A DNA stretch of 64,000 nucleotides, from positions 55,795,719-55,859,718 of the forward strand of contig CM068835.1 in assembly GCA_028554795.2 (NCBI GenBank), given 5' to 3'. The notes below the pieces were generated by a model that ran no database searches, had not been told where the DNA came from, and worked only from the letters and a program-made list of their open reading frames with translations. Source of the DNA: Sinohyriopsis cumingii. Its lineage: Eukaryota > Mollusca > Bivalvia > Unionida > Unionidae. The translations under genes and the position numbers were made by a program. Of this stretch, positions 45,733 to 52,581 are shown piece after piece (position 1 is the first letter of the stretch; each line of letters opens with the position of its first letter).

Positions 45733-46251
45733 TCACTCGCTGATATAATCGGAGGATTTATTTATATATGAAAATCGAATTCTGTGTCCATTTTTACCTG
45801 ATAAAGCTGTTTGATATACTCGTTCTGCTACTTTTCGTATTGAGGCTCCACAAATGTCAAAGTATCTACTGGCTTCATTCATCGACTGAAAAGTTTTTTC
45901 TTCGTGCGTTATTGTATCAAACGATTTGACGCTCTTTGCCTTTTTTGCGTGCTTCCCTGTTTTACCTTTTTTGACATTCTGACTTTGAGTAATGGACTGT
46001 AGGTTTATAAGAGAATTATTTAGACGATCAGAATCAATGTGATCAATAACGAAACCATTCTCGATTGGACCCTTAAACGTTTCATATACCACCCTGTGAA
46101 CAAAATACTTCTTCTTTCCGGCACCAAATGTCAAATACCCCTGATTATTTACGGTACCAACCGGCTTCTTCAGTCTGCGGTTTCTAACAACGCCGTCGCG
46201 AGATGCCTCGTAATTAACGAGCACAGGATGCGGCTGAAATTCTTGGTCCAT
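45733..46251 (-). CDS. Free-standing HNH homing-type endonuclease
   Basis: 172 residues. The N-terminal ~40 residues resemble a NUMOD4-like module (YEASRDGVVRNRR). An HNH_3-type nuclease core follows (VHRVVYETF; FVIDHIDSDRLNNSLINL), with the metal/catalytic residues His52, Asp70-His71 and Asn79. The C-terminal part resembles a NUMOD1-like DNA-binding helix-turn-helix (EASRYFDICGASIRKV). Such proteins cut DNA and usually spread as selfish genes. Its presence between viral genes, and absence from the old element, suggests acquisition by the young lineage. Confidence 0.85.
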   Translation of the reverse strand: MDQEFQPHPVLVNYEASRDGVVRNRRLKKPVGTVNNQGYLTFGAGKKKYFVHRVVYETFKGPIENGFVIDHIDSDRLNNSLINLQSITQSQNVKKGKTGKHAKKAKSVKSFDTITHEEKTFQSMNEASRYFDICGASIRKVAERVYQTALSGKNGHRIRFSYINKSSDYISE

Positions 46252-46264
46252 TTGTATAATAATA

Positions 46265-46600
46265 CTACTTGTCTAATTCATTATTTGGTTTAATTATAAA
46301 TCTTTCAATGTAGTCTTGAGGAGTTTTGATGATTTTGTCTTTGACGGAGCCAGCGGTGGGGTCAATGACGGCGTTTTTTATTCGCTTGTCGTAATAACGT
46401 TTTAACTCTCTGTATCGCTTTCCGCCACAATTGATACATAATTGTGATTTTCCTCTTACACCAACGTGGCAAACCAAGCACGGGAGGGGACCAAGAGAAC
46501 CATTACGAACGCTTTGTAAATGATACCCGCAGAATTCACCTCTACATGATTTATTGCACGGGGTTGTCGACCCAATCATCAACCATTTGCAGTGATTCAT
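46265..46600 (-). CDS. Cysteine-rich zinc protein
   Basis: 111 residues with candidate zinc ligands Cys4, Cys15, Cys19, Cys24, His27 and two CxxC pairs (Cys41/Cys44 and Cys55/Cys58), then a basic helix (KRYRELKRYYDKRIK). It diverges from the polymerase gene; the two starts are 39 bp apart. Divergent placement beside PolB suggests an early DNA-binding or regulatory protein. I do not know its function. Confidence 0.7.
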   Translation of the reverse strand: MNHCKWLMIGSTTPCNKSCRGEFCGYHLQSVRNGSLGPLPCLVCHVGVRGKSQLCINCGGKRYRELKRYYDKRIKNAVIDPTAGSVKDKIIKTPQDYIERFIIKPNNELDK

Positions 46601-46639
46601 TATACTATATTCTTTTATTTAAATACTTGTTTTAATTAT
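46601..46639. promoter_or_regulatory. Divergent promoter region, zinc protein / polymerase
   Basis: 39 bp of almost pure A+T between two divergent start codons. It contains TATACTATATTC and TTATTTAAATA but not the GAAAAC motif of late genes. It is presumably a bidirectional early promoter. Confidence 0.5.
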
Positions 46640-49594
46640 ATGGAGGAGGAGTTCAAGAAACTAGCAGCAATTAAGCCCTGGAAAAATATTAAGTTCAATC
46701 TCGATAGAGTCCTCAAAGACGCACCAAAAGCGTTAATAAACGATAAAACCCTGTTAAATAAAATCCGTGATTGTATCAATGAATTCAAGCGTGATGGTGC
46801 ATCTCATAGTTGGTCAACATTTGGAATTGATGGCGTTGTTGATGCTACCATGAACGACAAACGCGCGGCAACGATAATATCACAACTTGACGATAAAAAG
46901 TATTTCTTCAGAGTAAAATTCATTGTCCGGGTGGAATCAGGTAATTGGATCATACGTGATAAATTTGAACCAGTTCTCAGCGACAAGAAAACAGTTATTG
47001 TTAGCCGCGACTCCAAGCCGGGGCTGTTAACCGGAATTGACAGACCATACTATGAACGAGCGTATCCTGAAACAGCAGTTGTTTATGGAATATACCCGTT
47101 AAATAAGAAACCTGATATCCGAAAACTGAAACCAATGAGACAGTCAACGGGGATAAATTGTGTAGCAGAACGAGTAATAGAGCATTTTACAAATGCCTGT
47201 CGAGGAAACAAATTGACTGATTTACGACGTAGCAAAATCAACCAGTGGGAGGAGACAGTGCGCGAGCGTGGAGCAACCATCAGCGACATAGCGAGATTAG
47301 AAACGTCGTTGAGATTTCCAATAACCGTTACAACGATAACCGGTGAAGTATTATACGAATCAAAGTACAAATCAAAGGGAACCCCAATCAAAATTATTGA
47401 TCATAACGAACACGCGTGGACGCCCGCGATCACAGTATTTCCACGGGATAGAACAGTAAAGTATATCCCCGGGGAATTCCTGGGAGAGGACGGTTTTCTC
47501 GCGGAGAGGAAACTATTTGATGCTATTGCTTGTTTGCGTAAAGACGACCCTGTGTCAGTGTGGTTACTTCGCAGCGCTGAAAACGATGCGGATACCTTTG
47601 ATCAGTTTGTAAGGCCAAACGGTGAATTATACCGCACTGAAGCGTTTCACAACAAGATGAAAAAAACCGCCATGGAATTTGGAGAGCATGATGAACAACT
47701 GCTAACAAATTGTTTTACGATTCCATCGGTTGCAGCTCATGTTGCAGCAAGGAAAAATGCGTGGAGTCCAACACGCAAGGAATTTCTACCGGATGTACAA
47801 TCCAGTTGTTTGGAATACTATCACGGTGGACTATGGAACACTGAATACAACCGCGACGCTATGATCTCGGTTGATATGGTTGCCTGTTATCCAGCGAGTT
47901 TTCTCGGGTATGGATCCGCCGCTGAGTACTTCAAACGATTTGGACACCCCAGACATGAAATGACTCGTGTTGCTATTAATGGACCACTGCCTGATTTTGA
48001 TTTAACCGGATTCGCTCGCATAGTATCATTTGAATTCGCAGCAGGACTTCATCGCTGTTGCTATATTTGGATCGGTAGACACATGGCTGAAAAGAAGTGG
48101 TTGCCAATAGCGCTGCTACGGTATATGATTGATTGTAAAATGCTAATTTCGTTGATTGTCAGTGACGCAATTATATCATACCGGGCGCAGACTGAAGTCT
48201 GGTTACCAGAATCGGAGCGTCTAGATAGTATAATTGACGAATCCAGAAAACAGATTGATGCCAACGAGGAATATATCGTCAAATGGTCCAGGAGGATATT
48301 TAACCAACGAAACCGCGAGGCAAAAGATCTCGGTAGACGAATAATCGGTAAGTTTACACAAGGTGGAAAAAACTGCGACTACAAACAATATTGCTCACGG
48401 CTGATTATAGATGACGCAGAATATAATTTTGTAATCAAGGAGGCAGTGGCGAAAAATAGATACGTGAACTGCAAAACAGCTTTCTTGTCCAATGGAACAA
48501 GGTTGGGTACAGTTGTTACTTACAGCGATGGAGACAGCCCAGCATACCCGCATTTGAGGGCATCTATGCTGGGTTACGCCGCTATCAATTTATTCTCGAT
48601 GATAAATAGATTTCCCGACACCGCGGTTAGAGTTGCAATTGATTCATTTTACATAGACGTAAAGTATAAGGGAAACATAGCCGAGTTTACTAGTCCGGAC
48701 GAGAGTTGGGGTACATGGAGAATTAAAAAAGAAATACGACGCGATTATTCCCCGTCAGCAGATGTCACCGTTGAAAACAATTACCTACGCGGTGATAATC
48801 TATCAGAATGGTCTAATGCACCACCAATATCCGACCCCATCTGTATATACAAGACGGTTTATTTAAGCGGCTGTGGCGGGTCAGGAAAGACGACTCGGGC
48901 AATTGAATTATTTCGAACGCGGGCAAGTATAATCGTGCTTACACCAACCCATAGACTAGCGCGAGAGATAAAACAACGAAATGTTGACGCCGTTACTTAT
49001 CACAGCTTTTTTCGATACAGAGGTGGTGAGTGGACTCCTGATCGAATGGGTGAAAAATTTATTCCTGAGGTTATCATCTGGGATGAGATATGTACTGTTT
49101 CGTTAGATGTTTTACAAATGTTTCTTGAGTGGTTGCTGCGCGCGAATACAGCGGTGATAATGTGCGGAGATCATGGCCAACCACCACCATTTGTCGGCGA
49201 GGGTCCACATGATTGGTTAAAGGGTTTTGTGGACTATTATGAAGAAACCGATACTGATTACCGAGCACTTGATGAACAACTGCGCGAGGTTAAAAAATTA
49301 ATCAGATTACAGCCGGATAGAATTCAATGTGAAATAATCCGCGAGGTAATTCCCGAAACTCCAATGAATGAATTCTGGAAAACATGGAGACCAAACGATT
49401 TGATTGTAGCGAGTAGAAAGATAGTCAGAGACACACTTCAGCAAAAGTTGTTTACGTTGCATAAGGAAAAGTTTCCAACGCGCCCAGTGCCGTTATGTTA
49501 TAGAACCGCGGATACACGGCGGCAGAACATTGAAGTTGAAATTCCAGGCCCGACAGCGTCGGGGACAAAAAAAACAAATTCTCGTGCTGAATGA
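46640..49594 (+). CDS. PolB DNA polymerase fused to SF1 helicase (main part)
   Basis: From the ATG at 46640 (MEEEFKKL; I reject the 46592 start because it lies in the AT-rich promoter). Palm-domain signatures of family B polymerases: motif A SVDMVACYPASF (~residue 409), motif B region GRRIIGKFTQGG (~565), motif C AIDSFYIDV (~667). I could not place the exonuclease motifs with confidence. A superfamily-1 helicase follows in the same frame: Walker A SGCGGSGKTT (~744), Walker B VIIWDEI (~812) and GDHGQPPPF (~841). The frame ends prematurely after an A8 run (49567-49574); the remaining helicase motifs continue in the +1 frame to 49919. Expected roles are protein-primed genome replication and unwinding. 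The Pol-helicase linkage is unusual for Mavericks. Confidence 0.85.
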   Translation: MEEEFKKLAAIKPWKNIKFNLDRVLKDAPKALINDKTLLNKIRDCINEFKRDGASHSWSTFGIDGVVDATMNDKRAATIISQLDDKKYFFRVKFIVRVESGNWIIRDKFEPVLSDKKTVIVSRDSKPGLLTGIDRPYYERAYPETAVVYGIYPLNKKPDIRKLKPMRQSTGINCVAERVIEHFTNACRGNKLTDLRRSKINQWEETVRERGATISDIARLETSLRFPITVTTITGEVLYESKYKSKGTPIKIIDHNEHAWTPAITVFPRDRTVKYIPGEFLGEDGFLAERKLFDAIACLRKDDPVSVWLLRSAENDADTFDQFVRPNGELYRTEAFHNKMKKTAMEFGEHDEQLLTNCFTIPSVAAHVAARKNAWSPTRKEFLPDVQSSCLEYYHGGLWNTEYNRDAMISVDMVACYPASFLGYGSAAEYFKRFGHPRHEMTRVAINGPLPDFDLTGFARIVSFEFAAGLHRCCYIWIGRHMAEKKWLPIALLRYMIDCKMLISLIVSDAIISYRAQTEVWLPESERLDSIIDESRKQIDANEEYIVKWSRRIFNQRNREAKDLGRRIIGKFTQGGKNCDYKQYCSRLIIDDAEYNFVIKEAVAKNRYVNCKTAFLSNGTRLGTVVTYSDGDSPAYPHLRASMLGYAAINLFSMINRFPDTAVRVAIDSFYIDVKYKGNIAEFTSPDESWGTWRIKKEIRRDYSPSADVTVENNYLRGDNLSEWSNAPPISDPICIYKTVYLSGCGGSGKTTRAIELFRTRASIIVLTPTHRLAREIKQRNVDAVTYHSFFRYRGGEWTPDRMGEKFIPEVIIWDEICTVSLDVLQMFLEWLLRANTAVIMCGDHGQPPPFVGEGPHDWLKGFVDYYEETDTDYRALDEQLREVKKLIRLQPDRIQCEIIREVIPETPMNEFWKTWRPNDLIVASRKIVRDTLQQKLFTLHKEKFPTRPVPLCYRTADTRRQNIEVEIPGPTASGTKKTNSRAE

Positions 49595-49919
49595 TATCGT
49601 GCTCGTTGATATCAGCGTCGTCGAGGACGCGCTACGTGCTGATAAATCCCCGTGGACGCTAGGATACGCAACGACAATACATTCCTCGCAGGGACTGACT
49701 ATCACGGATACAATTGTTTGGATGGTTGATAATCGCATCGAATGGTCAAATCTAGTCTATCTTGCAGTGTCCAGAGTACGGAGAATAAATCAGCTTCGAA
49801 GAATTGTTGTTGACGGAGTCAGTGACGAAGCCAGTGACGGAGTCATCGATGCAAGCGTCATCGATAGAAAACTCTCGGGTTACCGCCAACAGGATAAAAA
49901 AAAAACAGCGGCGTTTTGA
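49567..49919 (+). CDS. Helicase C-terminal part, in shifted frame
   Basis: Continuation of the SF1 helicase after the A8 run. Motif V region WTLGYATTIHSSQGLT and motif VI region VYLAVSRVRR are both present, so the ATPase core is complete if the shift is bridged. It then runs into a second poly-A run (A10, 49896-49905). The frame stops at 49919, while the HNH domain is in the next frame. Whether the shift is an assembly error, a real mutation or slippage cannot be told here. Confidence 0.8.
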
Positions 49920-50121
49920 TATTGATGCCGAATTAATAATTGCGTTACGACAACAACAGAATAATCACTGCGCGAGTTGTAATTGTGTAATGCGCTGCCG
50001 TTATTCGGATAAAGACGCTCGCCAATTTACCGTAGACAGGATCGATAACAGTCTCGGTCATGTCAAAAACAATGTGAGGTTGACCTGTCTTGAGTGCAAT
50101 AGACGCAACGGCGCTAGTTAA
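49870..50121 (+). CDS. HNH domain, C-terminal part of the Pol-helicase protein
   Basis: A zinc-finger HNH nuclease module: CASC, then FTVDRIDNSLGH (the H/N core with the Asp-Arg-Ile-Asp strand), NNVRLTCLEC with a second Cys pair, and a final Asn-Arg segment. It follows the helicase after an A10 run. The old element has helicase and HNH in one frame, so this is best read as the C-terminus of the same protein. The gene ends overlapping the convergent integrase stop by 8 bp. Confidence 0.75.
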   Translation, partial: NSRVTANRIKKKQRRFDIDAELIIALRQQQNNHCASCNCVMRCRYSDKDARQFTVDRIDNSLGHVKNNVRLTCLECNRRNGAS

Positions 50122-51061
50122 GACCACGCGGGGGTAATTGAGTATCGTCAGGTATCACTTGTAATTGCTCGCGTGTAAACCCCCGCTGTGGGGCAGTTGA
50201 ATCCAGTCTATAGATCGGTGGTCTATCAGTTGATCGTGTTATCGTTTTTGATATGTTATGTGTGGTAACACTCCAAATAGGATCAGTAGCTCTTTTTTTA
50301 CCGCCTTCAAGCTCTCCTGGTTCATATAGGTATCTAACAGTGACATCGCCGAGAATCGGCTTGGAAACGCTATTTATTTTTGATCTTCCGGGTATATACT
50401 CGTATTTAATCGCGTCGCTGGGCTTCATGTTGATTGCTCGGGTAATCTCGTTATTTAACGCTGCAATTACGCCTGGCAACCTTTTGACCCATTCACGAGA
50501 TCGTTTTTCTTGGATGAATTCTTTTGCGTACTGATATCCAAATAACCGTTCAGCAACAGTCCGATTGAATCGTTCAACAATTGCCTGATCACGATGTAGC
50601 GCAGTATGACCTCGTCGTACCGCGACGCTATGATGTTTCAGCGTTGATAAAACAGCGCCGCGAAATTCACTACCAGGATCAACTTGTAATAGATTTGGCC
50701 AGCGCAGAGGACCTCTTCGATAAATCCGCTCAAACGCATCGGCTACTTCAGTTGCCGACTTTGTTTTTAACGGTTCCGCCTGTTTGTATCGACTCGCAAC
50801 ATCAACTACGGTTAGCGCGTATTTGTAACCGTTGTCATGCGGCAGAAATAGTATATCAGCCTGATGAACTTCATTAGGTACGCTGACATCAAAGCGCGAG
50901 AAGTTGATTTGTTTAGGCGGTGGTAGATAGATTTGCCATATAGCCTGTTTGGATAACCAATTAGCCGCAGTGGCCCTCGTTACTTTTGCAGCGCTTGCAA
51001 GCTTACCAATTGCGGCCTTCCCCCTCCAGTATCCTCTTGGAGAATAATAGATGGATTCCAT
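50114..51061 (-). CDS. DDE integrase (retrovirus-like)
   Basis: 315 residues from the ATG at 51061, chosen because it directly follows the shared upstream motif (the longer open frame starts at a non-ATG codon). An N-terminal helix-turn-helix-like region (~18-45) precedes the RNase H-fold core with Asp69 (HQADILFLP), Asp128 (QVDPGSEF) and Glu163 (QAIVERFNRT). The last two are 34 residues apart, the D-x34-35-E spacing of retroviral and Maverick integrases. The C-terminal ~100 residues are basic and beta-rich; no obvious chromodomain. It catalyses insertion of the linear genome ends into host DNA. The 5-bp target duplication is the expected footprint of such an enzyme. Confidence 0.92.
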   Translation of the reverse strand: MESIYYSPRGYWRGKAAIGKLASAAKVTRATAANWLSKQAIWQIYLPPPKQINFSRFDVSVPNEVHQADILFLPHDNGYKYALTVVDVASRYKQAEPLKTKSATEVADAFERIYRRGPLRWPNLLQVDPGSEFRGAVLSTLKHHSVAVRRGHTALHRDQAIVERFNRTVAERLFGYQYAKEFIQEKRSREWVKRLPGVIAALNNEITRAINMKPSDAIKYEYIPGRSKINSVSKPILGDVTVRYLYEPGELEGGKKRATDPIWSVTTHNISKTITRSTDRPPIYRLDSTAPQRGFTREQLQVIPDDTQLPPRGLN

Positions 51062-51093
51062 GTTGTTATTATAAACGCTAGCGTTTTCAATTA
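51062..51093 (-). promoter_or_regulatory. Late-type upstream motif (integrase gene)
   Basis: TAATTGAAAACGC, spacer, TTTATAATAACA and the ATG at 51061. The TGA within the motif (51087-51089) is the stop codon of the PLA2 frame. Confidence 0.7.
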
Positions 51094-51470
51094 CCAGCGC
51101 GAGAAGCTCCGCTTCCAATCATTAATTTACCTTTCATAGCCGATTTTACCAACCATGAGGCCAATTTTTCTTTGAAGGATTTATCAGGAATAGCATTTAA
51201 CGCGTGAATTAATTTTACGTCCGCGATATGACGCTGTTGCAGATCGCTACTTTTGTAGTAAGCAACATCATGAGCATGACACGCCTTATCGATAGCGTTT
51301 ATTGGATACTCCCCGGGCCGGTGCTGATTTTGATCATCGAGTCTGATATCTAATCGTGTTCCGGGGCCACAGTAGCTATATCCTGGGAGGTGCTTTTCTC
51401 CTGGATACTTTGCCCACGGGGTTCCGGGGAGTTTTGATAACTTGGCTGCGATGTCACCTCCTCGCTTTTT
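51087..51470 (-). CDS. Parvovirus-type phospholipase A2 domain (second frame)
   Basis: Frame beginning around the T8 run (A8 in coding sense, 51466-51473) and ending at the TGA 51087-51089. It has the Ca-binding loop YCGPG after LPGY and the catalytic His-Asp with Tyr (CHAHDVAYY), the two diagnostic motifs of the VP1-unique PLA2 of parvoviruses. A helical tail (~60 residues) ends in a Gly-rich C-terminus. It has no own start codon in the same frame near its beginning; it joins the zinc-ribbon frame by a one-base shift. In the old element the two are in one frame. By analogy it would act in membrane escape during entry. Confidence 0.8.
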   Translation of the reverse strand, partial: KKRGGDIAAKLSKLPGTPWAKYPGEKHLPGYSYCGPGTRLDIRLDDQNQHRPGEYPINAIDKACHAHDVAYYKSSDLQQRHIADVKLIHALNAIPDKSFKEKLASWLVKSAMKGKLMIGSGASRAGN

Positions 51471-51628
51471 TTTAAAACATCCCCGGGTCTAATAGAAATG
51501 AATCTAAATTTCTTTGTACCGCATTGTACACACTTACCAGTAAGTGCCGATCTGTTATTTCTTGTTGTAACGGTTGTCATATCATTTGTGCCAGTACGCG
51601 CTCTACACTTCACACAATATAGATCCAT
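51350..51628 (-). CDS. Zinc-ribbon N-terminal part of the PLA2 protein
   Basis: Start at the ATG at 51628. A small zinc ribbon has Cys5/Cys8 (CVKC) and Cys33/Cys36 (CVQC) with the typical T-x-N-x-R-x-x-L-x-G-K between them, a DUF5679-like pattern. After about residue 55 the frame crosses the A8 run, and the rest of this frame is a shadow of the PLA2 coding frame. The gene diverges from the ATPase, with 17 bp between the starts (51628 and 51646). Confidence 0.75.
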   Translation of the reverse strand: MDLYCVKCRARTGTNDMTTVTTRNNRSALTGKCVQCGTKKFRFISIRPGDVLKKSEEVTSQPSYQNSPEPRGQSIQEKSTSQDIATVAPEHD

Positions 51629-51645
51629 AATTTATGTATAGAGAT
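51629..51645. promoter_or_regulatory. 17-bp divergent start region, PLA2 gene / ATPase gene
   Basis: Only 17 bp separate the two divergent ATGs. The same arrangement with 23 bp is kept in the old element. Promoter elements must therefore lie inside the opposite gene, or initiation is leaderless-like. Confidence 0.5.
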
Positions 51646-52308
51646 ATGAATATAATTGATTTTTCGGCGACTAAAACAAGAGAACCAGTTAAGCATGTTG
51701 CAGCGTTACCAAACTCGATCCGGATGATTATCATCGGACCATCTGGATCCGGCAAGACGCAATTGTTACTTAATTTAATAATGAGATGGATGAAGTGGGA
51801 TAAGTTGTATTTAATCGCCCCTAGCGTAGATGATCAACGATGCTACGAGGTGTTGAAAGATTTCAACGAGAATGCATCAGCAATCGCTGAAAAAAATGTT
51901 ATTGAGTTTATTACAGATGTCAATGATGCACCAGGTATCGATGATATTGATGGCGACGTTAACAATCTAGTCGTGTACGATGATGTTATGTTAGACAATC
52001 AAAAAAACCCGGCTAGAATATTTTCCAGAGGCAGGCATAAAAACACCGACGTGATATATGTCACTCAACGATACACTCAGATTCCAAAAGTAATCAGAGA
52101 CAACTGTAATATTCTTGCTGTGTTCAACGGCGTTGATACACACACGCTACGAAATATTTGGCAGACATGGTGCGGCGGTGACATGGACTTTAATGTTTTT
52201 CGAAACTTTTTTAGTCATGCTCAGTCGACCCCACATGGATTTGTAACGATAAATTTACATGATCCTCGAACACGATATCGTATCGGACTCGACCAAATAT
52301 TCGGTTAA
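51646..52308 (+). CDS. A32/FtsK-HerA-type genome packaging ATPase
   Basis: 220 residues from the ATG at 51646; the ATG four codons upstream (51634) is possible, but the old element starts at the equivalent of 51646. Walker A GPSGSGKT at 31-38, Walker B NLVVYDD at ~107-113, and a downstream sensor-like VTQRYTQIPKVIRDN (~139-153), the hallmark order of the A32-like packaging ATPases of Polintons, adintoviruses and large DNA viruses. It would pump the genome into the preformed capsid. It ends just before the inner edge of the right terminal inverted repeat. Confidence 0.92.
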   Translation: MNIIDFSATKTREPVKHVAALPNSIRMIIIGPSGSGKTQLLLNLIMRWMKWDKLYLIAPSVDDQRCYEVLKDFNENASAIAEKNVIEFITDVNDAPGIDDIDGDVNNLVVYDDVMLDNQKNPARIFSRGRHKNTDVIYVTQRYTQIPKVIRDNCNILAVFNGVDTHTLRNIWQTWCGGDMDFNVFRNFFSHAQSTPHGFVTINLHDPRTRYRIGLDQIFG

Positions 52309-52309
52309 A

Positions 52310-52576
52310 TTGTGAGATCATTGTAAATAGCCACTTAGCAGCAGGGAGGGCGATGACATCGACGCGGTCGTCGCGCTTTTTTACCAGGCGCTGACAACGC
52401 TGGGATCGGCGCGCAGAAGGTATTAATTAAACTAAATGACGATTGGACGATCCCCCCGACGACGACGTCGTTTTTTTTTACCGGGCGCTGACGACGCTGG
52501 ATCCGCTGAGTGCAGAAGGTATTAATTAAGCCAAATGACGATTGGACAAAATGTCCGATTCGCCCTCCCTGCTGCT
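52310..52576 (-). repeat. Young element right terminal inverted repeat
   Basis: 267 bp, inverted copy of 37446-37712 with five substitutions. The edge motif occurs at 52561-52576 and inverted at 52337-52352, and the ~99-bp internal tandem pair is present. Confidence 0.92.
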
Positions 52577-52581
52577 CCAGC
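52577..52581 (+). repeat. Target-site duplication of the young element, right (CCAGC)
   Basis: Second copy of the 5-bp duplication described for 37441-37445. Confidence 0.9.

Larger units (their letters stand above)
37446..52576. mobile_element. Young Maverick/adintovirus-type integrated virus, near intact
   Basis: 15,131 bp, starting AGCAGCAGGGAGGGCG and ending with its exact inverted copy. It has 267-bp terminal inverted repeats with five mismatches and a 5-bp CCAGC target duplication. It encodes double-jelly-roll-type capsid, penton candidate, adenain protease, packaging ATPase, PolB-helicase, integrase and fibre. That is the hallmark set of Polintoviricetes (Mavericks/Polintons, adintoviruses). 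GC content is clearly higher than the host flanks. Most genes are open; three A-run frameshifts affect two proteins. I infer recent insertion from the TIR similarity and open frames. Confidence 0.93.

Noticed and set aside
49493..49738. Minus-strand frames opposite the polymerase-helicase (also 47083-47391 and 48061-48282)
   Set aside because: Shadow frames of a strongly supported gene with conserved motifs on the plus strand.
50114..51061. Integrase as part of an LTR retrotransposon
   Set aside because: No reverse transcriptase, protease-RT order or LTRs. The neighbours are PolB, ATPase and capsid genes inside long inverted repeats.
37446..52576. Adenovirus genome proper
   Set aside because: The gene set shares fibre, protease and PolB types, but a DDE integrase, an A32-type ATPase and a target duplication point to the Maverick/adintovirus type.
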